A stretch of 33,341 nt of DNA from DASXUC01 sp036004445 (GTDB taxonomy: Bacteria > Sysuimicrobiota > Sysuimicrobiia > Sysuimicrobiales > Kaftiobacteriaceae), in NCBI GenBank assembly GCA_036004445.1, contig DASYRL010000082.1, positions 1-33,341 on the forward strand, in the 5' to 3' direction. Below are positions 22,902-29,222 of the stretch, piece by piece; position 1 is the first letter of the stretch; each line of letters starts with the position of its first letter. The position numbers were made by a program, and so were the translations under genes. Below the pieces are notes generated by a model that did not search any database, was not told the origin of the DNA, and saw nothing but the letters and a program-made list of their open reading frames with translations.

Positions 22902-24034
22902 GCCTGTTCCCCGGGCAGGATGGCGTACTTGATCCCCTCGCCCCGGTCCAGCGCCTGGAAGACATCGGTAATCGCCGTCAGCGGCCGCAGGCCGCTGACC
23001 AGCGCGCGGGGCTGCACGTCGCCGGACGCCAGCAGCGCTCGCGCTTCTTCGACGTCATCGGGCCCGAAGTGAAACGCGCTGAGGAGCTGGATCTCGTCGT
23101 AGTGCATCCGCCCCGGGTCTACCTCGACCCGCGTCCCTTTGGGCAGGCCCGCAAAGAACAGCACCTGGCCGCCGCGCGCGGCCCAGCCGGGGGCCGCGGT
23201 CCACAGGACCGGGTTGCCGCTGCATTCGATGATGAGATCCGGCCCGGCGCCGCCGGTCGCGCTGTGGAGCGGCTCCGCAGGCTCGACGCGATCCGTATCA
23301 ATGAGCACGTCGGCGCCCGCCGCATGAGCCAGTTCCAGGCGCTGGGTCCGCCGGCCGACCGCAACCACCCGCACGCCGCGGGCGCGGGCGACCATCACGT
23401 GGAGGAGGCCGATCGCGCCAAGGCCGACCACCGCGACGGTGGACGGCGTCCGGCCGAGCAGATTCCATGCGTGGACGACGCAGGCCAGCGGCTCGACAAA
23501 CGCCGCCTCGACGTAGGCCAGAGTCGACGGTTTGCCCACCAGCTGCGAAGCCGCGACGCGGCCGGAGACAAGCAGGTAGTCGGCGTACGCTCCCAGGACC
23601 ACGTCATCGAACTGCCGCTCGCAGAGGTTCCCCCACCCGCGGCGACACGCATCACACCGGCCGCACGGGGCGGTCGGCATCGGGACGACGGCGTCCCCCT
23701 CGCGCAGGTGCGCGACGCCGCGTCCGACCGCGGCCACATCGCCCGCGCACTCGTGGCCGAACGGGCCGAAAGGCAGTTTGGGATGCCCAAACCGGTAGGT
23801 CTTGAGGTCGGTGCCGCAGGTCAGCGCGGCGCGCACGCGCACCAGCACTTCGCCGGCGGCGGGATCGGGAACGGGCTGGGTCGTGAGTTCGATGTGGCGC
23901 GGCTTTGTGAGGATTGCTTGACGGTTGACACCGCGTGACTCGTGACTGGTGGCTCGTGACTCGGAAAATCCGGTCGCCGCAGCAGTCAACGAACCTCTCC
24001 CTATCGCGAGGGGTAGTTCCGAATCACCAGTCAC
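22892..24034 (-). CDS. Zinc-dependent MDR dehydrogenase, second paralogue
   Basis: The family match begins at about residue 38 (RQAILTKPRHIELTTQPVPD). It shows CGTDLKTYRF, GHECAGDVAAVG, the structural lobe CGRCDACRRGWGNLC and the cofactor loop VVGLGAIGLLHVMVA. The first 35 residues include ESRATSHESRG, translated from a GTGACTCGTGACT repeat, and the GTG at 24034 is itself inside that repeat, three bases after the moeZ-like stop. No in-frame ATG or GTG lies closer to the domain; TTG 23989, preceded by GAGAGG, is a possible alternative. Same class as the gene downstream; substrate unknown. Confidence 0.86.
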   Translation of the reverse strand: MTGDSELPLAIGRGSLTAAATGFSESRATSHESRGVNRQAILTKPRHIELTTQPVPDPAAGEVLVRVRAALTCGTDLKTYRFGHPKLPFGPFGHECAGDVAAVGRGVAHLREGDAVVPMPTAPCGRCDACRRGWGNLCERQFDDVVLGAYADYLLVSGRVAASQLVGKPSTLAYVEAAFVEPLACVVHAWNLLGRTPSTVAVVGLGAIGLLHVMVARARGVRVVAVGRRTQRLELAHAAGADVLIDTDRVEPAEPLHSATGGAGPDLIIECSGNPVLWTAAPGWAARGGQVLFFAGLPKGTRVEVDPGRMHYDEIQLLSAFHFGPDDVEEARALLASGDVQPRALVSGLRPLTAITDVFQALDRGEGIKYAILPGEQAWV

Positions 24035-24042
24035 GAGTCACG
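23934..24042. repeat. Inverted tandem-array repeat, AGTCACGAGTCACG type, copy 1
   Basis: The left arm CGTGACTCGTGACTGGTGGC and right arm CCAGTCACGAGTCACG are separated by about 60 bases. It codes for the first residues of the dehydrogenase and overlaps the last codons and stop of the moeZ-like gene. A second copy is at 30671-30774. Confidence 0.85.
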
Positions 24043-25279
24043 AATTCGTGGGTGTTCCGGACTCCACCGGCAGCTGTTCGTTCATCCAGGCCACGATCCC
24101 GCCGGCGACGTTGAACACCCGCGGGTAGCCTGCCTGTCGCAGGACCTCGGTGACCGCGCCGCTGCGCTGGCCGGTCGCGCAGTACACGACGACCGGCCGG
24201 TCCTGCGGAATCTCCGTGAGCCGGGTTGGAATCTGCCCCATCGGGATGTGGGCGGCCCCGGGAATGCGCGCGGTGACCCACTCCCAGGGCTCTCGCACGT
24301 CGAGCAGGACGGCGTTTTCGGTCTCGATCATCGCCTTCGCGCGAACCACGTCGACGACGGGTTCCGGTTCCGGCTCCACCTGCTCTTCGTGACCGCGTCC
24401 GGGAACGCCGCAGAAGGCGTCGTAATCGATCAGCGCAGTGATCGTCGGATGATCACCGCACACCGGACACGCCGGGTTCCGGTTCCAGCGCAGCGTCCGG
24501 ACGTCGAACGTCAGCGCGTCGACGATGGTCAGCCGGTTCGCCAGCGTTTCGCCCATCCCCAGCAGGATCTTTACCGTCTCGATCGCCTGCAGGGTTCCCA
24601 TGAATCCCGCCAGGGCTCCCACGATCCCGCCTTCCGCGCAGCTGGGCACCGTCCCGGGCGGCGGCGGGGTGGGAAACAGGCAGCGGTAGCATCCGCGGCC
24701 GGGCAGGAAGACGGTGGCCTGTCCTTCCCACTTCAGAATGCTCGCGTCGACCATCGGCTTCCCCAGCAGCACGCTGGCGTCGTTGACCAGATAGCGGGTG
24801 GGGAAGTTGTCGCTGCCATTGACGACGACGTCAAACTCCCGGATGATGTCGAGCGCATTCTCGCTGGTGAGCACGGTCTGAAACGGGATGACGGTGACGT
24901 CGGGATTGATGTCTTCCAGCGTCCGGCGGGCGGATTGCGTCTTCGGCCGTCCCACGTCGTGGCTGAAGTGCATGACCTGGCGATGCAGGTTCGAGACGTC
25001 GACGCGGTCGCCGTCAACGATGCCAATCGTCCCCACCCCGGCCGCGGCCAGGTAGATGGCCGACGGGCTGCCGAGCCCTCCGGCGCCGACGATCAGCACT
25101 TTGCTGTCCAGCAGTTTGCGCTGGCCGGCGATCCCGACCTCTTCGAGGATCGTCTGCCGCGAGTACCGCTCCATCTGCTCTTTGCTGAGCAGCGGCCCCG
25201 GGCGCGCCGCCCCGACCGAACGCGACAGGCGCACGTTACGATCCTGCTGCATCTCTAGGTCGCGTTCGTTCGGGGTCAC
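24038..25279 (-). CDS. moeZ: MoeZ-like sulfur carrier activating enzyme (E1/ThiF adenylyltransferase plus rhodanese)
   Basis: The 413-residue protein has a ThiF/MoeB domain (RYSRQTILEEVG, ILIVGAGGLGSP-type nucleotide loop, GSDNFPTRYLVND, zinc pairs CYRC and CPVC) and a C-terminal rhodanese domain with active-site Cys in VYCATGQRSG. Such enzymes adenylate the C-terminal glycine of MoaD, CysO or ThiS-type carriers and then sulfurate it; in mycobacteria MoeZ serves both MoaD and CysO. This window has both kinds of client, at 1135-1887 and 31742-33341. The start is GTG 25279 with AGGAG six bases ahead. The stop codon lies in a GTGACTCGTGACT repeat. Confidence 0.94.
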   Translation of the reverse strand: MTPNERDLEMQQDRNVRLSRSVGAARPGPLLSKEQMERYSRQTILEEVGIAGQRKLLDSKVLIVGAGGLGSPSAIYLAAAGVGTIGIVDGDRVDVSNLHRQVMHFSHDVGRPKTQSARRTLEDINPDVTVIPFQTVLTSENALDIIREFDVVVNGSDNFPTRYLVNDASVLLGKPMVDASILKWEGQATVFLPGRGCYRCLFPTPPPPGTVPSCAEGGIVGALAGFMGTLQAIETVKILLGMGETLANRLTIVDALTFDVRTLRWNRNPACPVCGDHPTITALIDYDAFCGVPGRGHEEQVEPEPEPVVDVVRAKAMIETENAVLLDVREPWEWVTARIPGAAHIPMGQIPTRLTEIPQDRPVVVYCATGQRSGAVTEVLRQAGYPRVFNVAGGIVAWMNEQLPVESGTPTNS

Positions 25280-25333
25280 GGCTAACTCCTATCCGGCGAA
25301 TTGTTGACCTGCCGGGTCCACTTCAAATACTAA

Positions 25334-25425
25334 CACGGGATCGCGGGAGCACGGGATCGCGGGAACACGCAGACGGTTTCGCGTGATCACACGCGTTCCC
25401 GCGTTCCCCCGTTCCCGTGTTCCCG
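25334..25425. repeat. Inverted tandem-array repeat, GGGAACGC type
   Basis: The left arm ACGGGATCGCGGGAGCACGG and right arm CGTTCCCGCGTTCCCCCGTT flank the loop AGACGGTTTCGCGTGATC. It fills the gap between the divergent moeZ-like and ferredoxin reductase genes and ends near the place where a -35 box would lie. Confidence 0.85.
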
Positions 25426-25443
25426 GCTCCATCATCGTTAGGG

Positions 25444-25449
25444 TATAAT
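25444..25449 (+). promoter_or_regulatory. Probable -10 box for the ferredoxin-NADP reductase gene
   Basis: A perfect TATAAT lies 37 bases before ATG 25486 and 28 bases before the AAGGAG ribosome site, in an otherwise GC-rich region. The -35 position (about 25421-25426) falls at the end of the repeat and matches TTGACA poorly. Confidence 0.6.
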
Positions 25450-25485
25450 AGCACGGCTCTGCCGGCGAATCGAAGGAGTGGATGG

Positions 25486-26511
25486 ATGGAATCGGAGACC
25501 GACCTCTACGACGTGACGATCGTCGGCGCGGGGCCTGCCGGCCTCTTCGCAGCCTACTATGCCGGGTTCCGGGGCCTGCGGACGAAGTTGATCGACAGCC
25601 AGCCGGACCTGGGCGGACAGGTGACCGCCCTGTATCCCGACAAGCTCATCTACGACGTCGCCGGGTTCCCGCGCGTGCTGGGCAAGGACCTCGTGTCTAA
25701 CCTCGTGGAGCAGGCGAACCAGTACCACCCGACGATCCACCTCAACGAAAGCGTGCAGACCCTGGACCGCCAGAGCGACGGGCTGATCCGGCTGGGCACC
25801 GACCTCGGCGAGCACCTCACCCGCGTCCTCATCATCACCGCCGGCATCGGCGCGTTCACGCCCAAGACGTTCAAGCGCCCCGAACTCGACCAGTGGATCG
25901 GCAAGGGTCTCTACTTCGCCGTCCGCTCCAAGGAGGAGTTCCGCGGCAAGCGGCTGCTGGTCATCGGCGGGGGGGACTCGGCGCTGGACTGGGCGCTGGG
26001 GCTGGTCGACTACGCCAAGGACATCACCCTGATCCACCGCCGCGACGCGTTTCGTGCGCACGAAGATAGCGTGAAGAAGCTGTTCAACTCTCCGATCCAG
26101 GTGAAGTTGTTCCACGAGCTGAAGTCGATCCAGGGCACGGCCGACCGCGTCACCGGAGCCATCATCTATCAGAACAAGACGCGGGAAGAGGAATCCCTCG
26201 CCGTCGACGCCGTCCTGGCGTTTCTCGGATTGGTCAGCAACCTCGGGCCGATCCGCGAATGGGGCGTGCAGATCCAGGACGACTCCATCGTGACCAATAC
26301 GAAGATGGAGACGAACCTCCCCGGCGTGTACGCCGCCGGCGACGTCGCGACGTTTCCGGGCAAGCTGAAGCTGATCGTCACCGGCTTCGGCGAGGCGGCG
26401 ACGGCGGTCAACAACGCGGTTACCTACATCAACCCGAACGCCTCGGCGTTTCCCGGCCACTCCTCGGCCATCATGGAGCAGAAAGAGAAAGCCGCCGCCA
26501 AGGCCCACTGA
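25486..26511 (+). CDS. Ferredoxin-NADP+ reductase, thioredoxin reductase-like type
   Basis: The 341-residue protein has an N-terminal FAD site VTIVGAGPAGLFAAYYAG, GGQVTALYPDKLIYDVAGFP, an NADP site VIGGGDSALDWAL with HRRDAFRAHE, and YAAGDVATFPGKLKLIVTGF near the C-terminus. It lacks the CxxC of thioredoxin reductases, so it is the YumC/type-2 ferredoxin-NADP reductase that moves electrons between ferredoxin and NADPH. ATG 25486 is chosen for AAGGAG eight bases upstream. It is transcribed alone from a TATAAT promoter, divergent from the moeZ-like gene and convergent with the LytTR gene across a GCGTCT-family hairpin. Confidence 0.93.
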   Translation: MESETDLYDVTIVGAGPAGLFAAYYAGFRGLRTKLIDSQPDLGGQVTALYPDKLIYDVAGFPRVLGKDLVSNLVEQANQYHPTIHLNESVQTLDRQSDGLIRLGTDLGEHLTRVLIITAGIGAFTPKTFKRPELDQWIGKGLYFAVRSKEEFRGKRLLVIGGGDSALDWALGLVDYAKDITLIHRRDAFRAHEDSVKKLFNSPIQVKLFHELKSIQGTADRVTGAIIYQNKTREEESLAVDAVLAFLGLVSNLGPIREWGVQIQDDSIVTNTKMETNLPGVYAAGDVATFPGKLKLIVTGFGEAATAVNNAVTYINPNASAFPGHSSAIMEQKEKAAAKAH

Positions 26512-26605
26512 AGTCTTCCCAGTCTTCCCAGTCTTCACGTCTTCCCAGCCTCAATCCTGATGGAGCCGTAGGAGACAGGGGAGACTGGAGAGACTGGGGA
26601 GACGC
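26512..26605. repeat. Inverted tandem-array repeat, GCGTCT family, copy 7
   Basis: The left arm AGTCTTCCCAGTCTTCCCAG and right arm GAGACTGGAGAGACTGGGGA end with AGACGC (26600-26605). It lies between two convergent genes and begins right at the reductase stop codon; a role as a terminator hairpin is possible but there is no U-tract. Confidence 0.9.
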
Positions 26606-26616
26606 TCTTGCTGGTC

Positions 26617-26997
26617 TTACCACCCCAAGACCTGGCGTAGCGCTCCGAGCCGGTGTTTACTTAGGGGCACCTCCTTGTTGCCCTCCAGCGACAGGCTGTA
26701 CGCGTTGCGTGTCCACGGGATCACGCTGCGGACGTGCTCCAGGTTGACCAGGTAGGCCCGGTGCGATCGGAAGAACCCCAGCGGTTCGAGCTGGCGTGCC
26801 AGGGGCCCGATCCGCCCCGCGCCCCGGACCTGGCCGGCCGCCATGACCAGCGTGACGCGGCCCCCGTCGGCGACGCAGTAGAGGATGTCGCGCGGCGGGA
26901 CGAGCCGGATCTCACCATCTAAGCGGACCGGAATTCGGCCAATGCGGAATGACGTTCGTCGTTCGTCGTTCGTGGTTGGTCGTTGCAAAGAGCCCAT
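26617..26997 (-). CDS. LytTR-type DNA-binding protein
   Basis: A 126-residue protein consisting of one LytTR domain: IRLVPPRDILYCVADGGRVT, LARQLEPLGFFRSHRAYLVN, HVRSVIPWTRNAYSLSLEGN, EVPLSKHRLGALRQVLGW. LytTR domains bind DNA through beta strands and usually sit behind a receiver or sensor domain; none is present here. The first residues, RPTTNDERRTSF, are coded by a GAACGACGAACGA repeat, so the annotated ATG 26997 may not be original. It lies beside a NarL-type response regulator but is separated from it by the repeat at 26953-27060. Target genes unknown. Confidence 0.85.
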   Translation of the reverse strand: MGSLQRPTTNDERRTSFRIGRIPVRLDGEIRLVPPRDILYCVADGGRVTLVMAAGQVRGAGRIGPLARQLEPLGFFRSHRAYLVNLEHVRSVIPWTRNAYSLSLEGNKEVPLSKHRLGALRQVLGW

Positions 26998-27060
26998 GGC
27001 TGCATGCTTCCCAATTCATGGTGTGTAGCGACGATCGATGAACCATGAACGACGAACGGT
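26953..27060. repeat. Inverted tandem-array repeat, GAACGACGAACG type
   Basis: The left arm CGTTCGTCGTTCGTCGTTCG and right arm GAACCATGAACGACGAACGG are separated by about 45 bases. The left arm codes for the N-terminus of the LytTR protein; the right arm ends two bases before the response regulator stop codon. Confidence 0.8.
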
Positions 27061-27062
27061 AG

Positions 27063-27686
27063 TCATGCCTTCACGAGGCCCAGGCGCAGCGCGTGCACGG
27101 CGGCCTCGACACGGCCGCCCACGCCAAGCTTGCGGTAGATCGACTTAAGGTGGTTGCGGATCGTGTGCGGACTGAGCCGGAGGTGCGCGGCCGCCGCACG
27201 GACGTCGTCGCCGCCGACGATCAACTGGAGGACCTGGACTTCCCGCCGCGAGAACTTCGGGCCGGTACCCGGCGCCGGCAGCGCGGCCGGCCGCCCGAGC
27301 GTCGGTGCGACGACCTCTCCGGCGTGGACGGCCCGCACGGCCCGCAGGAGTTCCCCCGCGGTGGCGGTCTTCACGAGATAGCCTGAGGCGCCGGCCCGAA
27401 ACGCTTCGCGGACGTAGGCCTCCTGGTCAAACATCGTGAGGATAATGACCGGAATGGACGGGAACTGCCGGCGGAGCATCCAGGTCGTTTCTACGCCGTC
27501 CATCCCGGGCATGCCCAGGTCCATCAGGATGACGGATGGCCGCAGGCGGCGCGCCAGGACGACGGCCTCGGGCCCGCTGGTCGCCTGAGCGACGACCTCG
27601 ATGTCGGGCGCGTCACGGAGGAGACGCGCAATCGCATCACCGACCACGCGGTGGTCGTCCACGAGCAGGGCCCGGATCGCAGGCAT
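27063..27686 (-). CDS. NarL/FixJ-type response regulator
   Basis: The 207-residue protein has a receiver domain with the acidic pair D10-D11 (LLVDDHRVV), phosphoacceptor D56 (ILMDLGMPGMDG), ILTMFD and the conserved Lys in GYLVKTA. A LuxR-type helix-turn-helix follows at the C-terminus (FSRREVQVLQLIVGGDDVRA, LSPHTIRNHLKSIYRKLGV). No histidine kinase is adjacent, so it is an orphan in this window. The start is ATG 27686, with GGAGG seven bases ahead. Confidence 0.93.
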   Translation of the reverse strand: MPAIRALLVDDHRVVGDAIARLLRDAPDIEVVAQATSGPEAVVLARRLRPSVILMDLGMPGMDGVETTWMLRRQFPSIPVIILTMFDQEAYVREAFRAGASGYLVKTATAGELLRAVRAVHAGEVVAPTLGRPAALPAPGTGPKFSRREVQVLQLIVGGDDVRAAAAHLRLSPHTIRNHLKSIYRKLGVGGRVEAAVHALRLGLVKA

Positions 27687-27762
27687 GTCGCCGCCTCCCG
27701 CCCTCCGGCCCAGATGCTAGCACGCCGCCGGGCGGCGGCATATCACTCAAGTGAGGCAACTG

Positions 27763-27896
27763 GAGTCTACCCAGTCTTTCCAGTCTTTCCAGTCTTTCCA
27801 GTCTTTCCAGTCTTCCCAGCCCTAGGGCATCGTTGCAAGGCATGGAGACTGGGAAGACGGGGAGGACTGGGGAGACTGGGGAGACTGGGTAGACTG
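27763..27896. repeat. Inverted tandem-array repeat, GCGTCT family, copy 8, longest array
   Basis: The left arm holds five CAGTCTTTC-type units in a row and the right arm repeats GGGGAGACT units, about 50 bases each, around the loop CCTAGGGCATCGTTGCAAGG. The near-identical units suggest recent slippage growth. It lies between the anti-sigma gene (stop at 27897) and the response regulator. Confidence 0.92.
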
Positions 27897-28133
27897 CTAC
27901 TCTTCCAGAAGGCGAAACAGCCGTTCGCGGAGGCTTTCGGGGACCGGGTGGCCGGATCGGGCGCGGATCTGAATGATGAACATGAGCCGCCGCTGAAACT
28001 CGTAGCGTGGGCCGCAGCCGGAGCACTCCTCGACGTGCGAGCGGATCTCGAGGTAGCGCTCCTCCTCGACCTCGCCGTCGAGGTAGCTCCACACTTGATG
28101 GAGGACTTCTTCGCAGTCGAGGTGCTTCATCAT
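27897..28133 (-). CDS. RsrA-like zinc anti-sigma factor
   Basis: A 78-residue protein with the ZAS motif: C7 (LDCEEV), then H33, C37 and C40 in SHVEECSGC. These have the same spacing as the zinc ligands C11, H37, C41 and C44 of Streptomyces RsrA, which loses zinc and releases its sigma factor on disulfide stress. The tail PRYEFQRRLMFIIQIR also resembles RsrA. No further cysteines occur after C40, a difference from RsrA. The ATG overlaps the sigma stop (ATGA), so it is made with its partner. Its own stop lies at the edge of a repeat. Confidence 0.9.
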   Translation of the reverse strand: MMKHLDCEEVLHQVWSYLDGEVEEERYLEIRSHVEECSGCGPRYEFQRRLMFIIQIRARSGHPVPESLRERLFRLLEE

Positions 28134-28741
28134 CCAGCCTCCCCGACGTACCGCGCGCGGCGCGCGTAATCCCACAGCTTCACCTGAAGCTGGCGGCGCC
28201 CGCGGTGCAGGCGCGACATCACCGTCCCGATTGGGATGTCGAGGATCTCCGCGATTTCCTTGTAGGAAAAGCCCTCGATATCGGCGAGGACCACCACCGC
28301 CCGGAACGTCTGGGGCAGCGCTTCCAGCGCGCCGACGACGTCGGCATCCATCAACTGGGAGAGGAGCACGTCTTCCGGATTACCGGCCCGCTTGAACTCG
28401 TCGCTCTCCTGGACCTTGGAGTAGAGGTAGAACTCGTCGACGTCGTCCTGATCGACGACCTCGGGCTCGCGGGTCGTCCGCCGGTAGGCATCGATGTGCG
28501 CATTCATCAGGATGCGGTAGAGCCAGGCGCGGGCGTTGGTGCCCGGCTGGAAGGTGTGGAAGGAGCGCCAGGCGCGCAGGAAGGTTTCCTGGAGCAGGTC
28601 CTCCGCATTCGCGCGGTTCCTGGTCAGCCGGAGCGCGGTGCGGAAAAGCCCGTCGAGGTGCTCGCTGATCAAGGCGGCAAAGCGGTCCCGGTCCGCCACC
28701 AGCGCTGCAGATTCTTGCGGTGTCACAATCGAGACTCCCAT
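28130..28741 (-). CDS. ECF sigma factor of the SigR/SigH (disulfide stress) type
   Basis: The 203-residue protein has region 2 (LFRTALRLTRNRANAEDLLQ, TFLRAWRSFHTFQPGTNARA, WLYRILMNAHIDAYR) and region 4 (ALPQTFRAVVVLADIEGFSY, KEIAEILDIPIGTVMSRLHR, GRRQLQ), close to SigR of Streptomyces and SigH of mycobacteria. It should direct transcription from GGAAT-N18-GTT promoters when the anti-sigma factor is oxidised. ATG 28741 is given, but GTG 28726, with GGGAG eight bases upstream, fits better if transcription begins near 28752. A matching promoter lies just upstream, implying self-activation. Confidence 0.92.
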   Translation of the reverse strand: MGVSIVTPQESAALVADRDRFAALISEHLDGLFRTALRLTRNRANAEDLLQETFLRAWRSFHTFQPGTNARAWLYRILMNAHIDAYRRTTREPEVVDQDDVDEFYLYSKVQESDEFKRAGNPEDVLLSQLMDADVVGALEALPQTFRAVVVLADIEGFSYKEIAEILDIPIGTVMSRLHRGRRQLQVKLWDYARRARYVGEAG

Positions 28742-28758
28742 GACGGCTGTCCCTCTGT

Positions 28759-28784
28759 AACGCGCAGGGACGGCCTGCTATTCC
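28759..28784 (-). promoter_or_regulatory. SigR-type promoter (GGAAT-N18-GTT) of the sigma/anti-sigma operon
   Basis: On the minus strand GGAAT (28784-28780) and GTT (28761-28759) are separated by exactly 18 bases, the known consensus for SigR of Streptomyces and SigH of mycobacteria. It lies in the 49-bp gap between the Rrf2 gene and the sigma gene, so the pair can be transcribed independently of the cysteine genes upstream. Confidence 0.72.
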
Positions 28785-28790
28785 GCGGAG

Positions 28791-29222
28791 CTAGTTCTTC
28801 AGGGCGAGTTCCCGGTGGGCGCGCGCGGCGATGTCGGCCAGCGAGAGATCGGAGAGAACCTGCTCCACGGCGGCGTTGATGGCCTGCCAGACGGGACGGA
28901 GCCCGCACCCCGATGCGTAGACGCAGTCGGGCTCGGCTTCCTCGACGCACCACCACGGCGCCGCGGAGCCCTCCAGCACGCTGAACGCCTCGCGCATGCT
29001 GATCTGCTGCGGAGCGCGGGCCAGCGCGTGGCCGCCGGTCGGACCCCGCTTGCTATTGACCAGCCCCGCTCTGCGCAGGGACACCATGAGCTGGTTGAGG
29101 TAGGGCTCGGGCAGGCCCTGGCGTGCGGCGATCTCGTGGCTCTGGACCGGCCCCTGCCCGTAGTGCCGGGCGAGATCGATCAACGCCCGCAGCCCATATT
29201 CCGCCCGCGTGGAGACTTTCAT
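28791..29222 (-). CDS. Rrf2-family transcriptional regulator, possible Fe-S or thiol sensor
   Basis: A 143-residue Rrf2 protein: winged helix MKVSTRAEYGLRALIDLARH, IAARQGLPEPYLNQLMVSLR, and the wing SKRGPTGGHALARAP. Three cysteines, C92, C100 and C106, follow in a C-x7-C-x5-C pattern, close to the cluster-binding set of IscR and NsrR. The family includes CymR, the cysteine-regulon repressor of Bacillus. Its ATG overlaps the stop of the cysteine synthase-JAMM gene (ATGA), so it most likely regulates that operon. Whether it senses a cluster, cysteine or redox state is not shown. Confidence 0.92.
   Translation of the reverse strand: MKVSTRAEYGLRALIDLARHYGQGPVQSHEIAARQGLPEPYLNQLMVSLRRAGLVNSKRGPTGGHALARAPQQISMREAFSVLEGSAAPWWCVEEAEPDCVYASGCGLRPVWQAINAAVEQVLSDLSLADIAARAHRELALKN

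Noticed and set aside
26512..26605. Bidirectional intrinsic terminator between convergent genes
   Set aside because: The hairpin has no U-tract on either side, and the same element also occurs between same-strand genes, so a terminator role is not supported by sequence alone.
27763..27896. Regular short repeats resembling a CRISPR array
   Set aside because: Units are only 9-10 bp, have no spacers, and are arranged as two inverted arms. No cas genes are near.
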